Shown: positions 32,691 to 41,820 of the stretch, piece after piece
How the letters are laid out: each line of letters opens with the position of its first letter
Position numbering within the stretch: position 1 is the stretch's first letter
Assembly (NCBI RefSeq): GCF_019613955.1
Contig: NZ_CP080443.1
Location: 2,046,001 to 2,110,000, forward strand
Length of the DNA: 64,000 bases
Origin: Chryseobacterium sp. LJ668
GTDB taxonomy: Bacteria > Bacteroidota > Bacteroidia > Flavobacteriales > Weeksellaceae
Direction: 5' to 3'
The notes under the pieces: generated by a model
The model's input: the letters and a program-made list of their open reading frames with translations, nothing else
What the model was told of the DNA's origin: nothing
The model's database searches: none
Position numbers and translations under genes: made by a program

Positions 32691-34331
32691 TTAAACCTTC
32701 TTTTTCTGCATTCTGTCCTGAAATTTTTTAATCAGAAAATAAAATAAGAGAAAGCCTAAGGAAAATATGGAAAATCTGGTCAGTAGATCTCCTGCCTTTA
32801 CATAAAAAGTTTCGTTGTCATAAAGGTTTATTTTAGCAAACAGAGCCGTTTTATCACCATAAAAAGTATCTTCCAAGACTTCACCTTTAGCGTTGATGTG
32901 TGCAGAAATTCCGCTGTTGGCAGACCTTGCGATTTCTCTTCTTGTTTCAATAGCTCTTAGTTTTGCATATGATAAAAGCTGTTTGTGACCTTCTGTAACA
33001 CCCCACCAGGAATCGTTGGTGACAATTGCCAGAAAGTTGGCTCCTTTTTTTACATAATCGGTGACGAATTCTCCATATATGCTTTCATAACAGATGATCG
33101 GAGCGATCTTTCCTTTATTATACGGATTTGAAAATGCTACACGTTCTTCGTCTGTTCCCAAAGATGCCACAGTTCCGCCTAAATTGATCATTGCATTACC
33201 TAAAAGCGGTTTAAAAACGCTCATGTAGGGAAATATTTCTACTCCGGGAACAAGCTTGCCTTTGTGATAAACCTCAACCTTCTGATTGGGAATAATCTGT
33301 ACTGCCGAATTGTACCTTTCAACCCACAAATGAGTATTAAGCTGATAAGCTTCTCTGGGTAAATCTTCGCTGTTTGTATAATAACGGTGTGATGAAATTC
33401 CGGTTGTAAAAACAGAACCGGGATGTCTGGCTAAAAATCCTTTTACATCATTCAGAAGCGTGCTTTTCTCAAATGCTGTTTCAGAAATAGATCCGCTTCC
33501 CGGAATCGCTGTTTCGGGAGCAATATAATAGTCGATTTTTCCTTTTGTATTTTCTTCAGCAAGAGACAGAAGGTCTTTGACGATGGTTGTGCTATCGGTA
33601 GAATATTTTTCGGCATAAGGATCGAGAGCAGGCTGCAGCATCAGAACATTGACCTGACCGATCGGCTTTTCATCAAATTGATTAAATTTAACCAGAGAAA
33701 TAATCATAGGAAGAATAATCAGCAAAGTCACAATTAATGTGTTTCTAATTAAATCTTTTCTTTTTCTTCCGGCCTCAAAAACTCTGATGGTGTAAAATAT
33801 CAAAACATTAATCAATAAAATCCAGAAACTTCCCCCGGTTGAGCCAAGAGTGTCATACCACTGAATAAATTCAGGATAATCTGAAAAAACATTTCCTAAA
33901 TTCAGCCATGGCCATGTAAATTCCCAATTCAGATGGAATTTCTCAAAACTCATCCAGATAGCGATGAAAAAAGCGAGTCCCCAGTAACTTCCCTGCGCAT
34001 TTTTGTACCAGTGATAACATTGAAAAACCAATGAGTATAAAAATGAATTTACCAGAACCGGAAAAACGACTGCCATCATCGAATGGCTGCCGTCAGGATT
34101 TTTAGAACCATATAACCAGCCTGTTGTTATAATGTTCCAGATGACAAAACATAAATAGGAAAGCCCGAAAATAACCCAGCCTTTTCTTTTGAACTGAGAA
34201 AATTTAGACACACCATGTTCCATCATCAGAAGCGGAACAAGAGCGAAAAATATAAAAAACGGAATTCCGTATGTTGGCCAGGATACGGACAATAGCATCG
34301 CTGAAATGAGCGCAAGTAAAACGTATTTCAT
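32691..34331 (-). CDS. lnt: apolipoprotein N-acyltransferase
   Basis: 546 residues. It N-acylates the lipid-modified cysteine of lipoproteins at the inner membrane; the window encodes several lipoproteins that would be substrates. Six to seven membrane helices flank the first 210 residues, then the nitrilase-like periplasmic domain: IDYYIAPETAIPG (catalytic Glu), VYHKGKLVPGVEIFPY (catalytic Lys) and IAPIICYESIYGEFV (catalytic Cys), and a final membrane helix. Full catalytic triad retained. Divergent from vanZ with closely packed -7 boxes. Confidence 0.94.
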   Translation of the reverse strand: MKYVLLALISAMLLSVSWPTYGIPFFIFFALVPLLMMEHGVSKFSQFKRKGWVIFGLSYLCFVIWNIITTGWLYGSKNPDGSHSMMAVVFPVLVNSFLYSLVFQCYHWYKNAQGSYWGLAFFIAIWMSFEKFHLNWEFTWPWLNLGNVFSDYPEFIQWYDTLGSTGGSFWILLINVLIFYTIRVFEAGRKRKDLIRNTLIVTLLIILPMIISLVKFNQFDEKPIGQVNVLMLQPALDPYAEKYSTDSTTIVKDLLSLAEENTKGKIDYYIAPETAIPGSGSISETAFEKSTLLNDVKGFLARHPGSVFTTGISSHRYYTNSEDLPREAYQLNTHLWVERYNSAVQIIPNQKVEVYHKGKLVPGVEIFPYMSVFKPLLGNAMINLGGTVASLGTDEERVAFSNPYNKGKIAPIICYESIYGEFVTDYVKKGANFLAIVTNDSWWGVTEGHKQLLSYAKLRAIETRREIARSANSGISAHINAKGEVLEDTFYGDKTALFAKINLYDNETFYVKAGDLLTRFSIFSLGFLLFYFLIKKFQDRMQKKKV

Positions 34332-34348
34332 TCAATTATTTTAGCACA

Positions 34349-34380
34349 CAAATTTAATGTTTTTGAAATGAATAACTTTG
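34349..34380. promoter_or_regulatory. divergent -7 boxes for lnt and vanZ
   Basis: TAAATTTG on the reverse strand (34349-34356, lnt) and TAACTTTG on the plus strand (34373-34380, vanZ), 16 bp apart in a 55-bp intergenic region. The vanZ box ends 6 nt before its ATG. The two polymerases could not bind at the same time. Confidence 0.5.
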
Positions 34381-34386
34381 CAAATC

Positions 34387-34800
34387 ATGTTAAAGAAATT
34401 TTACAGAATAATAATTCTTCCTTACACTGTTTTTCTGCTTTATCTTATGTTTTTCGGCATGGGACGATTCCAGTATGAAGATAATGTGATAAGAATAAAA
34501 CCCATTGTTTCGACCATTTGGTATATACAGGAAACTGTCAGTTTAAAAGATATTGTAATGATTGTTGTGGGAAATGTTGTGATGTTTATTCCTTTTGGTT
34601 TTTTAGGCTGGGTCTTTCCTAAGCTTATAGAGCTGCAGAATCTTATCTTTACTTTTGTTTCAGCAATTACAATTGTAGAGGCGCTTCAGTATTTTTCGAG
34701 AATGGGTATTTTTGAGGTAGACGATATCATTCTCAATACTTTTGGAGTGTATCTGGGTTGGCAAATATTTAGATTTATCGAAAATCGATCAGCCGTTTAG
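34387..34800 (+). CDS. VanZ-family membrane protein
   Basis: 137 residues from the ATG at 34387 (an in-frame TTG at 34378 overlaps the -7 box). Four membrane segments: residues about 5-23, 55-78 (IVMIVVGNVVMFIPFGFLGWVFP), 83-103 and 113-130. The pattern of VanZ-like proteins is clear in NVVMFIPFGFLG and in EALQYFSRMGIFEVDDIILNTFGVYLGW. Function uncertain; homologues are linked to teicoplanin resistance or to envelope roles. The last 12 bp overlap the convergent proC. Confidence 0.88.
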   Translation: MLKKFYRIIILPYTVFLLYLMFFGMGRFQYEDNVIRIKPIVSTIWYIQETVSLKDIVMIVVGNVVMFIPFGFLGWVFPKLIELQNLIFTFVSAITIVEALQYFSRMGIFEVDDIILNTFGVYLGWQIFRFIENRSAV

Positions 34801-35591
34801 CTCTTTAGCTCTTTTTTCTGCATTCAAAATTCCTCTCTGTAAAATTCCCTTTAAATTGTTGTCTTCAAAAGCTTTTAGAGCAGCTTCTGTTGTCCCGCCT
34901 TTCGAAGCAACATCGTTGATAAGTTCTTCAAGGTTTTTATCTGAATTATTGATCAGATGATAAGCACCAAGCATGGTTTGCTTGACGAAAAGTTTAGAAA
35001 GATTCTCATCGATTCCCATTTCTATTCCGGCTTTTATCATGGCATCAACAATATAATAAAAATATGCTGGTCCGCTTCCTGAAAGTGCGGTTACGCCATC
35101 CAGTAAATCTTCATTTTCCAGATAAACAGACCTTCCGGTGCTGTTTAAAAGCCTTTCGATATTCATTAATTCGTTGAAGGCTATTCCTTCTGCAGAAGTA
35201 TACCCTGTGATTCCCATTCCTAAAAGAGTAGGGGAATTGGCATTGCACGTACGACCAATTGATGATTGAGCAGTTTTTGGATTTTATCGATTTTGATTCC
35301 TGCCATAATGGAAAGGACCATCTGGCTTTTATTAAATTTAAATTTAAAATTCTCAGCAACATGCTTGAAATCCTGAGGTTTTACGGCGATAATAATTAAA
35401 TCTGCATCTAATTCTTTCACATCATCAAAAATTGAAATCTTTGATTTTGGAAATTCTTCCGATATTTTTTGGATTTTCGAATGATTTCTGGTGATGAGCT
35501 GCAGGTTTTCAGGCTTTATCAATTCATATTTCAGGAAAGATTTTGAAAAAGATAAGCCCATATTTCCGGCTCCGATGATGGCGATTTTCAT
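34789..35591 (-). pseudogene. proC: pyrroline-5-carboxylate reductase, split by a one-base frameshift
   Basis: The 5' frame (35591 to 35220) encodes the Rossmann half: MKIAIIGAGNMGLSFSKSFL, IIIAVKPQD, LSIMAGIKIDKIQ, VVRAMP. It then breaks into IPLLF and a stop. The second frame (from about 35235 to 34789) continues with TLLGMGITGYTSAEGI and the complete C-terminal half, including DGVTALSGSGPAYFYYIVDAM and PGxT-type VASKGGTTEAAL. Adding one A after ATGCCA (CCAAATTCC) restores MPNSPTLLGMG. The gene makes proline from P5C with NAD(P)H. It is either a real inactivation or a sequencing error; all else is intact. Its 3' end overlaps vanZ by 12 bp. Confidence 0.85.
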
Positions 35592-35686
35592 TTGTGTATT
35601 TTTTGCTTGAAATTATTCACTCTGAATAGTAATTATTTCTAAATGTAGCGAATTCAAAATTTTAAAGGAAATTTTTAGACATTTTT

Positions 35687-36700
35687 TTAAACAATATTCA
35701 CCTCTCTCTCCAACTCAATCCCAAACTTCTCCTTCACAGAATCAATAATCATCGCTGAAAAATCAAAAATTTCTTTTCCGGTGGCATTTCCGGTGGCATT
35801 GATGATGACCAAAGACTGTAATTGATGAGAAGCAACGTTTCCGATCTGTTTTCCTTTCCAGCCGCATTGCTCGATGAGCCAGCCTGCCGGAACTTTTACA
35901 GAATTTCCGTTCGGATACCCTTGAATGGTTGAAAATTTCTGCTTTAAGTCTTCAAATTTTAACAAAGGAATGGTAGGGTTTTTAAAAAAGCTTCCTGCAT
36001 TTCCGATTACTTTCGGGTCAGGTAATTTGCTTTGTCTGATGTTGATCACAGCTTTTGAAATATCCTGAATGGTAGGATTTTCAATTCCCAAAATTTCGAG
36101 TTCAGTTTTGATAGCGCCGTATTCGGTTTTTATCAAATGGTTTTTTCTAGTCAGTCTGAAAGTAACTTCCAATATTACATATTTTCCTTTTCCTTCCTGC
36201 TTAAAAATAGAATCTCTGTACCCAAATCTGCACTGTTCGAGATTGAAATTTTCAATTTCTAATGTTTCTAAATTTAAAACTTTACAGTTTGCAAAAACGT
36301 CTTTGATTTCTGTTCCATAGGCACCGATATTCTGCATCGGCGAAGTCCCTACATTTCCCGGGATCAGAGAAAGATTTTCTAAACCGCCATAGTTTTTATT
36401 TAAACAAAATAGTACCAATTCATGCCAGTTTTCCCCTGCTTTTGCAGTGACTAAAACTTCGTTTTCGTTAATGATCTCTTCTGAAATTCCTTTTAAATGA
36501 AGCTGAATTGCCAATCCGTCAAAATCTCTTGTCAGTAAAATATTACTTCCGCCTCCCAAAAATAGAAGTGGAAATGTTTGAGAGTTTGAGCGTTTGAGAG
36601 TCTTTATCAATTCTTCCACTGAATTTACTTCTGTGAAATATCTGGCATTGGCATCAACACCAAATGTGTTAAAAGATTTTAGAGAAAAATTTTCGTGCAT
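35687..36700 (-). CDS. murB: UDP-N-acetylenolpyruvoylglucosamine reductase
   Basis: 337 residues. FAD enzyme reducing the enolpyruvyl group in UDP-MurNAc synthesis. Seen: NFSLKSFNTFGVDANARYF at the start; FLGGGSNILLTRDFDGLAIQL; LSLIPGNVGTSPMQNIGAYGTEIKD; RFGYRDSIFK; GNAGSFFKNP with the proton-donor serine; and PAGWLIEQCGWKG with the conserved glutamate. Substrate-contacting segments are complete. The window also contains murA (45611-46918), the preceding step of the pathway, at a separate locus. Confidence 0.96.
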   Translation of the reverse strand: MHENFSLKSFNTFGVDANARYFTEVNSVEELIKTLKRSNSQTFPLLFLGGGSNILLTRDFDGLAIQLHLKGISEEIINENEVLVTAKAGENWHELVLFCLNKNYGGLENLSLIPGNVGTSPMQNIGAYGTEIKDVFANCKVLNLETLEIENFNLEQCRFGYRDSIFKQEGKGKYVILEVTFRLTRKNHLIKTEYGAIKTELEILGIENPTIQDISKAVINIRQSKLPDPKVIGNAGSFFKNPTIPLLKFEDLKQKFSTIQGYPNGNSVKVPAGWLIEQCGWKGKQIGNVASHQLQSLVIINATGNATGKEIFDFSAMIIDSVKEKFGIELEREVNIV

Positions 36701-36737
36701 TGAAGAAAAATTATTTTAAAAATGAGCTTGAAAAAAA

Positions 36738-37223
36738 TTATTGCTTTTGTTTAGGCAGAATGTTTTTTAATTTGATTTTAAATTCTTCAAATTGCCTGTA
36801 ATGGGTATCGCTGTGTGTATTTACGAAAACGTGAGACTTTTTTGAAGTTTTAATCTGGAAAGTTTCGTCGATGCCATCAAGATGCTGAATGCTTGGTGAG
36901 CTTTCAATTAAACTTAAATCTTTAATTTTAAACGAAGAAGCCAGGTTTTTCCAGATCTCGGGAGTTATTGCTTTATGCCATTCGCTATGTTTTCGGCTGG
37001 CTGTAGTTCCGGCTTCGAAATGGATGGAGTCTTTGGTGATTCTAATATTGCTGTAGTTTCCGGATTCTCCGCCGACATTAGAAAATCCTATAAAAGTAAT
37101 CTCTTCAACACCAGTTGATGGTGTTGTGTTTTCTTTGTTTTTTTCTTTGCATGAAAAAAATATCAACAGTAAAAACATTGAGAAGAGCAGTCTCACAACG
37201 TTGGTCTTTACTGTTGACATCAT
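36738..37223 (-). CDS. hypothetical lipoprotein
   Basis: 161 residues; start MMSTVKTNVV, hydrophobic segment, and lipobox IFFSC near residue 25, then a KEKNKENTT linker. The rest has a small beta-rich look (EEITFIGFSNVGGESGNYSNIRITKDSIHFEAG), with no catalytic motif that I recognise. The central HSEWHKAITPEIWKNLASSF part is helical. The start could be either of two adjacent methionines. It lies 7 bp after the aminotransferase stop on the same strand, so probably co-transcribed with it. Confidence 0.72.
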   Translation of the reverse strand: MMSTVKTNVVRLLFSMFLLLIFFSCKEKNKENTTPSTGVEEITFIGFSNVGGESGNYSNIRITKDSIHFEAGTTASRKHSEWHKAITPEIWKNLASSFKIKDLSLIESSPSIQHLDGIDETFQIKTSKKSHVFVNTHSDTHYRQFEEFKIKLKNILPKQKQ

Positions 37224-37230
37224 ATAATAT

Positions 37231-38436
37231 TTAAAAACGAAGATCTGAATTGTAGTTTTCCAGCGCAGCTTTCAGAATGGCAACACTTTTTCTTAAATCT
37301 TCCTCTTTAAGTACATAAGCGATTCTTACCTGTTTTTTACCCAGTTCGGGATTGCTGTAAAATCCGCCTGCAGGTGCAACCATAATGGTTTCGTTATTTA
37401 AAGAGTATTTTTCTAGTAACCACTGAGCAAATAATTCTGTATCGTCAACAGGAAGTTCGGCTACACAGTAAAATGCACCTCTAGGTTTCGGGCAGATTAC
37501 CCCAGGAATAGCGTTCAATAAATCTACCAGAACATTTCTTCGGTGGGTATATTCTTCTCTTACTGCTCTGATGTAGGCTCCGTCATTCTGATGAGCGGCT
37601 GTTGCAGCAATTTGTCCTAAAAGTACAGGGCTTAGTCTTGCCTGAGCAAAAAGCATTGCTGCATCATGTATTTTTTTAGAACGGGTGATCAGGCATCCGA
37701 TTCTCACGCCGCACATAGAATAGCGCTTAGATTCTGAATCGATAATGATGCAGTTTTCACTGATCTCAGGGAATGCAAACATTGATATCTGATGCTTGCC
37801 ATCGTAAACATATTCTCTGTATACCTCATCAGAAATGATGACGATATCATATTTTAAAGCAATGTCAGCCAATTGCTGCAGCTCTTCTCTGGTGTAAAGG
37901 TAACCTGTCGGGTTTCCGGGGTTACAGATGATGATCGCTCTTGTTTTTGCGGTAATTTTTTTCTCAAATTCTTCGATTGGAGGAAGCGCAAATCCGGTAT
38001 CGATTGTTGAAGGTACAGCTACCACATTTACGTTGAAAGTGCTCGTAAAGCCGTTGTAATTTGCGTAATAGGGCTCCGGGATGATAACCTCGTCACCATC
38101 ATCGCATAGGGTAGAGATAGCAAAGTTTAATGCTTCAGAACCACCATTGGTTACGATAAAATTGTCTGGTGTAAGATCTGTAAAATCAAGTGAATGATAA
38201 TAGTTGGTAAGTGCCTTCCTATATTCAATATTTCCTTCTGATAGTGCGTATTCCAAAACTTTTAAATCAATGTTTTTTAAAGCATTTAAAGCAGTTTCCG
38301 GAGTTTCGATATCAGGCTGTCCGATATTTAAATGGTATACTTTCGTTCCTCTTTGCTTGGCCTGAAGGGCGAAAGGTACAAGTTTTCTAACCGGTGAAGG
38401 AGGCATCTGTTGTGCTCTGTTTGAGATGTTAGGCAT
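37231..38436 (-). CDS. pyridoxal phosphate-dependent aminotransferase, class I/II
   Basis: 401 residues. The AspB-like fold-type I pattern is complete: VYHLNIGQPDIETPE, NGGSEALNFAISTL, CNPGNPTGYLYTREEL, IISDEVYREYVYDG, and SESKRYSMCGVRIGCLIT with the PLP lysine, then the C-terminal VRIAYVLKEEDL (substrate-binding arginine). Likely an aspartate/aromatic-type aminotransferase in the cytoplasm; exact substrate not decidable. A -7 box TATTTTTG (38456-38463) lies 19 nt upstream of the ATG. Confidence 0.93.
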   Translation of the reverse strand: MPNISNRAQQMPPSPVRKLVPFALQAKQRGTKVYHLNIGQPDIETPETALNALKNIDLKVLEYALSEGNIEYRKALTNYYHSLDFTDLTPDNFIVTNGGSEALNFAISTLCDDGDEVIIPEPYYANYNGFTSTFNVNVVAVPSTIDTGFALPPIEEFEKKITAKTRAIIICNPGNPTGYLYTREELQQLADIALKYDIVIISDEVYREYVYDGKHQISMFAFPEISENCIIIDSESKRYSMCGVRIGCLITRSKKIHDAAMLFAQARLSPVLLGQIAATAAHQNDGAYIRAVREEYTHRRNVLVDLLNAIPGVICPKPRGAFYCVAELPVDDTELFAQWLLEKYSLNNETIMVAPAGGFYSNPELGKKQVRIAYVLKEEDLRKSVAILKAALENYNSDLRF

Positions 38437-38455
38437 TGTCTAATATTTGTATGCA

Positions 38456-38463
38456 CAAAAATA
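38456..38463 (-). promoter_or_regulatory. -7 box TATTTTTG for the aminotransferase
   Basis: Exact TAnnTTTG match on the reverse strand, 19 nt from the ATG. Confidence 0.5.
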
Positions 38464-38701
38464 GCAAAATATTTCGGCTCATCCAGAAATATTAATAGAA
38501 AGACAAGGCTTACTATGTTTAGCATTTTAATTATAATAAAAATGTTAATAAATCTAAAACCTAACCTATTTTTGTTGTGCAACCGATTATTTGTTAGGTA
38601 TATTTTAGTAATTTTTTTATATTGTTAAAAATAATTTAAAATTAGCATTGCGATTTTAGATTTAATTCATAGTTTTACGGCGAAACTACTAAAAAAGTAT
38701 T

Positions 38702-41266
38702 ATGAAAAGAAATCAATCAGCTCTTATGCTTGGTGTACTGGGAATTTTTGCCAGTTCGCTTGCATTTGCACAAAACTATCAGAAAATGCCAATTACTTCA
38801 GGGCTTAATGCAGATGTAATTGCGAATGGAGTAGGCTCATCATCACTTACTACTAATAATGATGTAGATGGTGTTTCTTATGCATTCGTTGCTAAAGATT
38901 TTCTATTAACTGCTGCAAGCACACCTATTACTTACGGTATGCCAGTAGACGGAGTTATCAATTCTATCGTAACAACAACTCCAGGATTGAGTTATCAATT
39001 AGGAAGTTTGAGTGCTAATAATTCTTTGAGATTAGCAGCTGTAAATGATTCCGGAATTTTAACTTTTACAACCCCAAAAGCAGCAACCAAGTTGTATATG
39101 CTTTCTACCAGTGGTAGTGGAGGATCAACGCTTTCTGTAACTGTGAATTTTTCTGACGGAACAAATCAGCAGTTTACCGGCATTAGTGTTGCAGATTGGT
39201 ATACAGGTACTAATATTGCCGTTCAAGGGTTTGGAAGAATAAAAAAACCAGGAGCAACTCCTGCTGCGGGTGATGATGTTCCATCGCCAGAAGGCGGAAC
39301 AAATCCAAGGTTGTATCAAAATGAACTGGCCATCGATGCTGCTAACCAAACAAAATTAATTCAGAGCGTTACGGTTGCCAAAACTGCAGGTACCGGATTG
39401 CCGAATGTTTTCGCTTTTTCAGTAGATGCTTACTCAACTTGTGTGCCTCCTATCTTGCAGCCAGTTGGAACAATTACGGCTACTTCCGCTGCAATTTCAT
39501 GGACTGCTGCTGCGGGTTCTACGCCAGCAAGTTACGATGTGTATTATAGTACATCCAATACAATTCCAGCAGGTACTGCAACTCCAAATTTTCCTGGTGT
39601 AACGTCAACTTCTTTGACGATTCCTAGTTTGACCTCAAATACGACTTACTATTATTGGGTAAGATCAAATTGTAGCACAGCAACAAGTCAAAGTGCATGG
39701 TCTTTTGGAGGAACGTTTAAAACAGCTTGTTCTATATTTACAGTTCCATACACAGAGAATTTTGATACTACAAGCACGGGTTCTTCTACAAATAATAATG
39801 CACCAAGCTGCTGGTCATATTTAGAAACTGCGTCATCTGCGGGTTATGGATATGTCTCAACAACTTCTCCTTTTTCTTCGCCTAATTCTTATTATCTATA
39901 TAATTCATCTGACAATACGGGTAGCCAAATGCTGGTTTCGCCTCCGACTACGAATCTTTCGAGTGGTACAAAACGAGTGAGGTTCTATGCTAGAAGTAGT
40001 TCAACGGGATATACAGTAGTGGTAGGTACTCTATCAAACGCAGCAGACCCTACTACTTTTACACCAATTGGTTCTGCTATTTCATTGACTACAACTCAGA
40101 CACAATATACCGTTAATATTCCAGCGGGCTCTAATGCACAATTAGCATTTAAGCATGGTTTAGGTGGTACATTTAGAGGTGTTTATTTGGATGATATTAC
40201 CGTTCAAGAAATTCCTTCTTGTATTGAGCCTACTGCAGTTACATCATCAAACAGCACGATCAATTCAGCAAATATTGGTTGGACCGCTCCTGCAACGGCG
40301 CCTTCAAGCGGATATGAAGTATATTATAGTACATCCAATACAGCTCCTACTTCAAGTACAGTTTTAAATGCTACAAACTCTGTAACATCAACGGCTGTAT
40401 CTGCTTCAGTAAGTGGGCTTGCAAGTGCTACTACTTATTATGCTTGGGTAAGGTCTGTTTGCAGTGCTACAGATAAAAGCGTTTGGAGTGCTTCTCCGAC
40501 AACATTTACAACAACTTGTACTTCAACTAATGTTCCTTATACACAAGATTTTGAAAGCGTAACAGTACCTTCATTAGCTAATTGTACTACAGCTCAGAAT
40601 ATAGGAACAGGAAATACTTGGACTACTTTTTCTCCAGGTGCTTATGGGTTTACTTCTAAAGTCGCAAGTTATCTGTATAGTACAAGTAGTGCGGCAAATA
40701 CTTGGTTCTACACTCAAGGCATTAATTTAACGGCAGGTATTCAGTATACCATTAGCTATAAATACGGAAATAATGGTGGGACAACATATGTTGAGAAAAT
40801 GAAAGTTGCATATGGAACAAGCGCAGATGCTACTGCTATGACAAATCCGATTGCTGATTACCCGAATATTACAAATAATGTGACAGCAATAACAGAAACA
40901 ATTAATTTTACGCCTACTACAACAGGTACTTATTATTTTGGCTTCAATTGTTATTCTATAGCTGATAGAAACCGTTTGTTTTTAGATGATATTTCAATTA
41001 CGACATCATCATTGGCAACATCCGAAACTGCTTCAGCTAAAAAAGATATCAAGGTTTATCCTAACCCTTTCAGTGACGTTATTAATGTTTCAGAATTTAC
41101 AAATATTAAAACAGTTAAAATCACTGATATTTCTGGAAGAACTCTTAAAACAATTGAAAACCCTACAAAGGAAATCAATGTGAGCTCATTAAATTCTGGA
41201 CTGTATTTGATTACAATGTATTTCAAAGACGGTTCTCAAAATACCGTGAAAGCCATCAAAAAGTAA
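38702..41266 (+). CDS. secreted FN3-domain surface protein with T9SS sorting domain
   Basis: 854 residues. Signal peptide MKRNQSALMLGVLGIFASSLAFAQ. Then an N-terminal beta-rich domain (about 25-240), FN3 (about 246-345), a jelly-roll-like domain (about 345-505, PYTENFD to YLDDITV), FN3 (about 507-605), a second jelly-roll-like domain (about 606-775, PYTQDFE to FLDDISI), and a T9SS type A sorting domain (KVYPNPFSDVINVSE to VKAIKK). A 21-bp stretch identical at 39542 and 40322 (780 bp apart) marks the module duplication. Probably a cell-surface adhesin or binding protein; ligand unknown. Low cysteine, Ser/Thr-rich. Confidence 0.87.
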   Translation: MKRNQSALMLGVLGIFASSLAFAQNYQKMPITSGLNADVIANGVGSSSLTTNNDVDGVSYAFVAKDFLLTAASTPITYGMPVDGVINSIVTTTPGLSYQLGSLSANNSLRLAAVNDSGILTFTTPKAATKLYMLSTSGSGGSTLSVTVNFSDGTNQQFTGISVADWYTGTNIAVQGFGRIKKPGATPAAGDDVPSPEGGTNPRLYQNELAIDAANQTKLIQSVTVAKTAGTGLPNVFAFSVDAYSTCVPPILQPVGTITATSAAISWTAAAGSTPASYDVYYSTSNTIPAGTATPNFPGVTSTSLTIPSLTSNTTYYYWVRSNCSTATSQSAWSFGGTFKTACSIFTVPYTENFDTTSTGSSTNNNAPSCWSYLETASSAGYGYVSTTSPFSSPNSYYLYNSSDNTGSQMLVSPPTTNLSSGTKRVRFYARSSSTGYTVVVGTLSNAADPTTFTPIGSAISLTTTQTQYTVNIPAGSNAQLAFKHGLGGTFRGVYLDDITVQEIPSCIEPTAVTSSNSTINSANIGWTAPATAPSSGYEVYYSTSNTAPTSSTVLNATNSVTSTAVSASVSGLASATTYYAWVRSVCSATDKSVWSASPTTFTTTCTSTNVPYTQDFESVTVPSLANCTTAQNIGTGNTWTTFSPGAYGFTSKVASYLYSTSSAANTWFYTQGINLTAGIQYTISYKYGNNGGTTYVEKMKVAYGTSADATAMTNPIADYPNITNNVTAITETINFTPTTTGTYYFGFNCYSIADRNRLFLDDISITTSSLATSETASAKKDIKVYPNPFSDVINVSEFTNIKTVKITDISGRTLKTIENPTKEINVSSLNSGLYLITMYFKDGSQNTVKAIKK

Positions 41267-41290
41267 ACTATTTTTGAATTATTTTTTTTT

Positions 41291-41320
41291 GCAGCTATAC
41301 AAAAGTATAGCTGCTTTTTT
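41291..41320 (+). terminator. rho-independent terminator
   Basis: Perfect 10-bp stem GCAGCTATAC/GTATAGCTGC, AAAA loop, followed by six T residues. Confidence 0.93.
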
Positions 41321-41364
41321 ATGTGCATAAATTTTTGTTATTTTGAAGCTTAAAATTTAATGTA

Positions 41365-41820
41365 ATGCAAATTCCCGCGATATCAGTAGAAGAGTATATT
41401 TCAAAAATTCCTGAAGAGAGACAGGAAGTTTTTAAAAAACTGTTTGACACTATCACTGAAAATTTACCAAAAGGTTTTAAAAAAGGCGTAAGCTACGGAA
41501 TGGTCGGCTGGAATGTCCCTTTAGAAACTTTTCCGGCAGGTTATCATTGTACGCCGGGGTCGCCGTTACCATTTATGGGATTGGCTTCGCAGAAAAATTT
41601 TATTGCATTATACCACATGGGAATTTATGCAAAACCAGAACTTCTAAACTGGTTTGTGGAAGAGTATCCGAAACATTCTAAAAGAAAACTGGATATGGGA
41701 AAATCATGTATCCGTTTTAAAAAAATAGATGAAATTCCTTTTGAATTAATCGCTGAACTAAGCAAAAAAATGACTGTAGATGAATGGATCGCTATTTATG
41801 AAACCAACTTTAAAAAATAA
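41365..41820 (+). CDS. DUF1801 domain protein
   Basis: 151 residues, no signal peptide. Pattern of the DUF1801/YdhG-like family: VEEYISKIPEERQEVFKKL at the start, FKKGVSYGMVGWNVP, FIALYHMGIY, and KLDMGKSCIRFKKIDEIPFELI. Cytoplasmic, single-domain, function unknown; related proteins are described as metal- or iron-related carriers without a fixed role. Its 3' end overlaps the following hydrolase gene, suggesting translational coupling. Confidence 0.88.
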   Translation: MQIPAISVEEYISKIPEERQEVFKKLFDTITENLPKGFKKGVSYGMVGWNVPLETFPAGYHCTPGSPLPFMGLASQKNFIALYHMGIYAKPELLNWFVEEYPKHSKRKLDMGKSCIRFKKIDEIPFELIAELSKKMTVDEWIAIYETNFKK

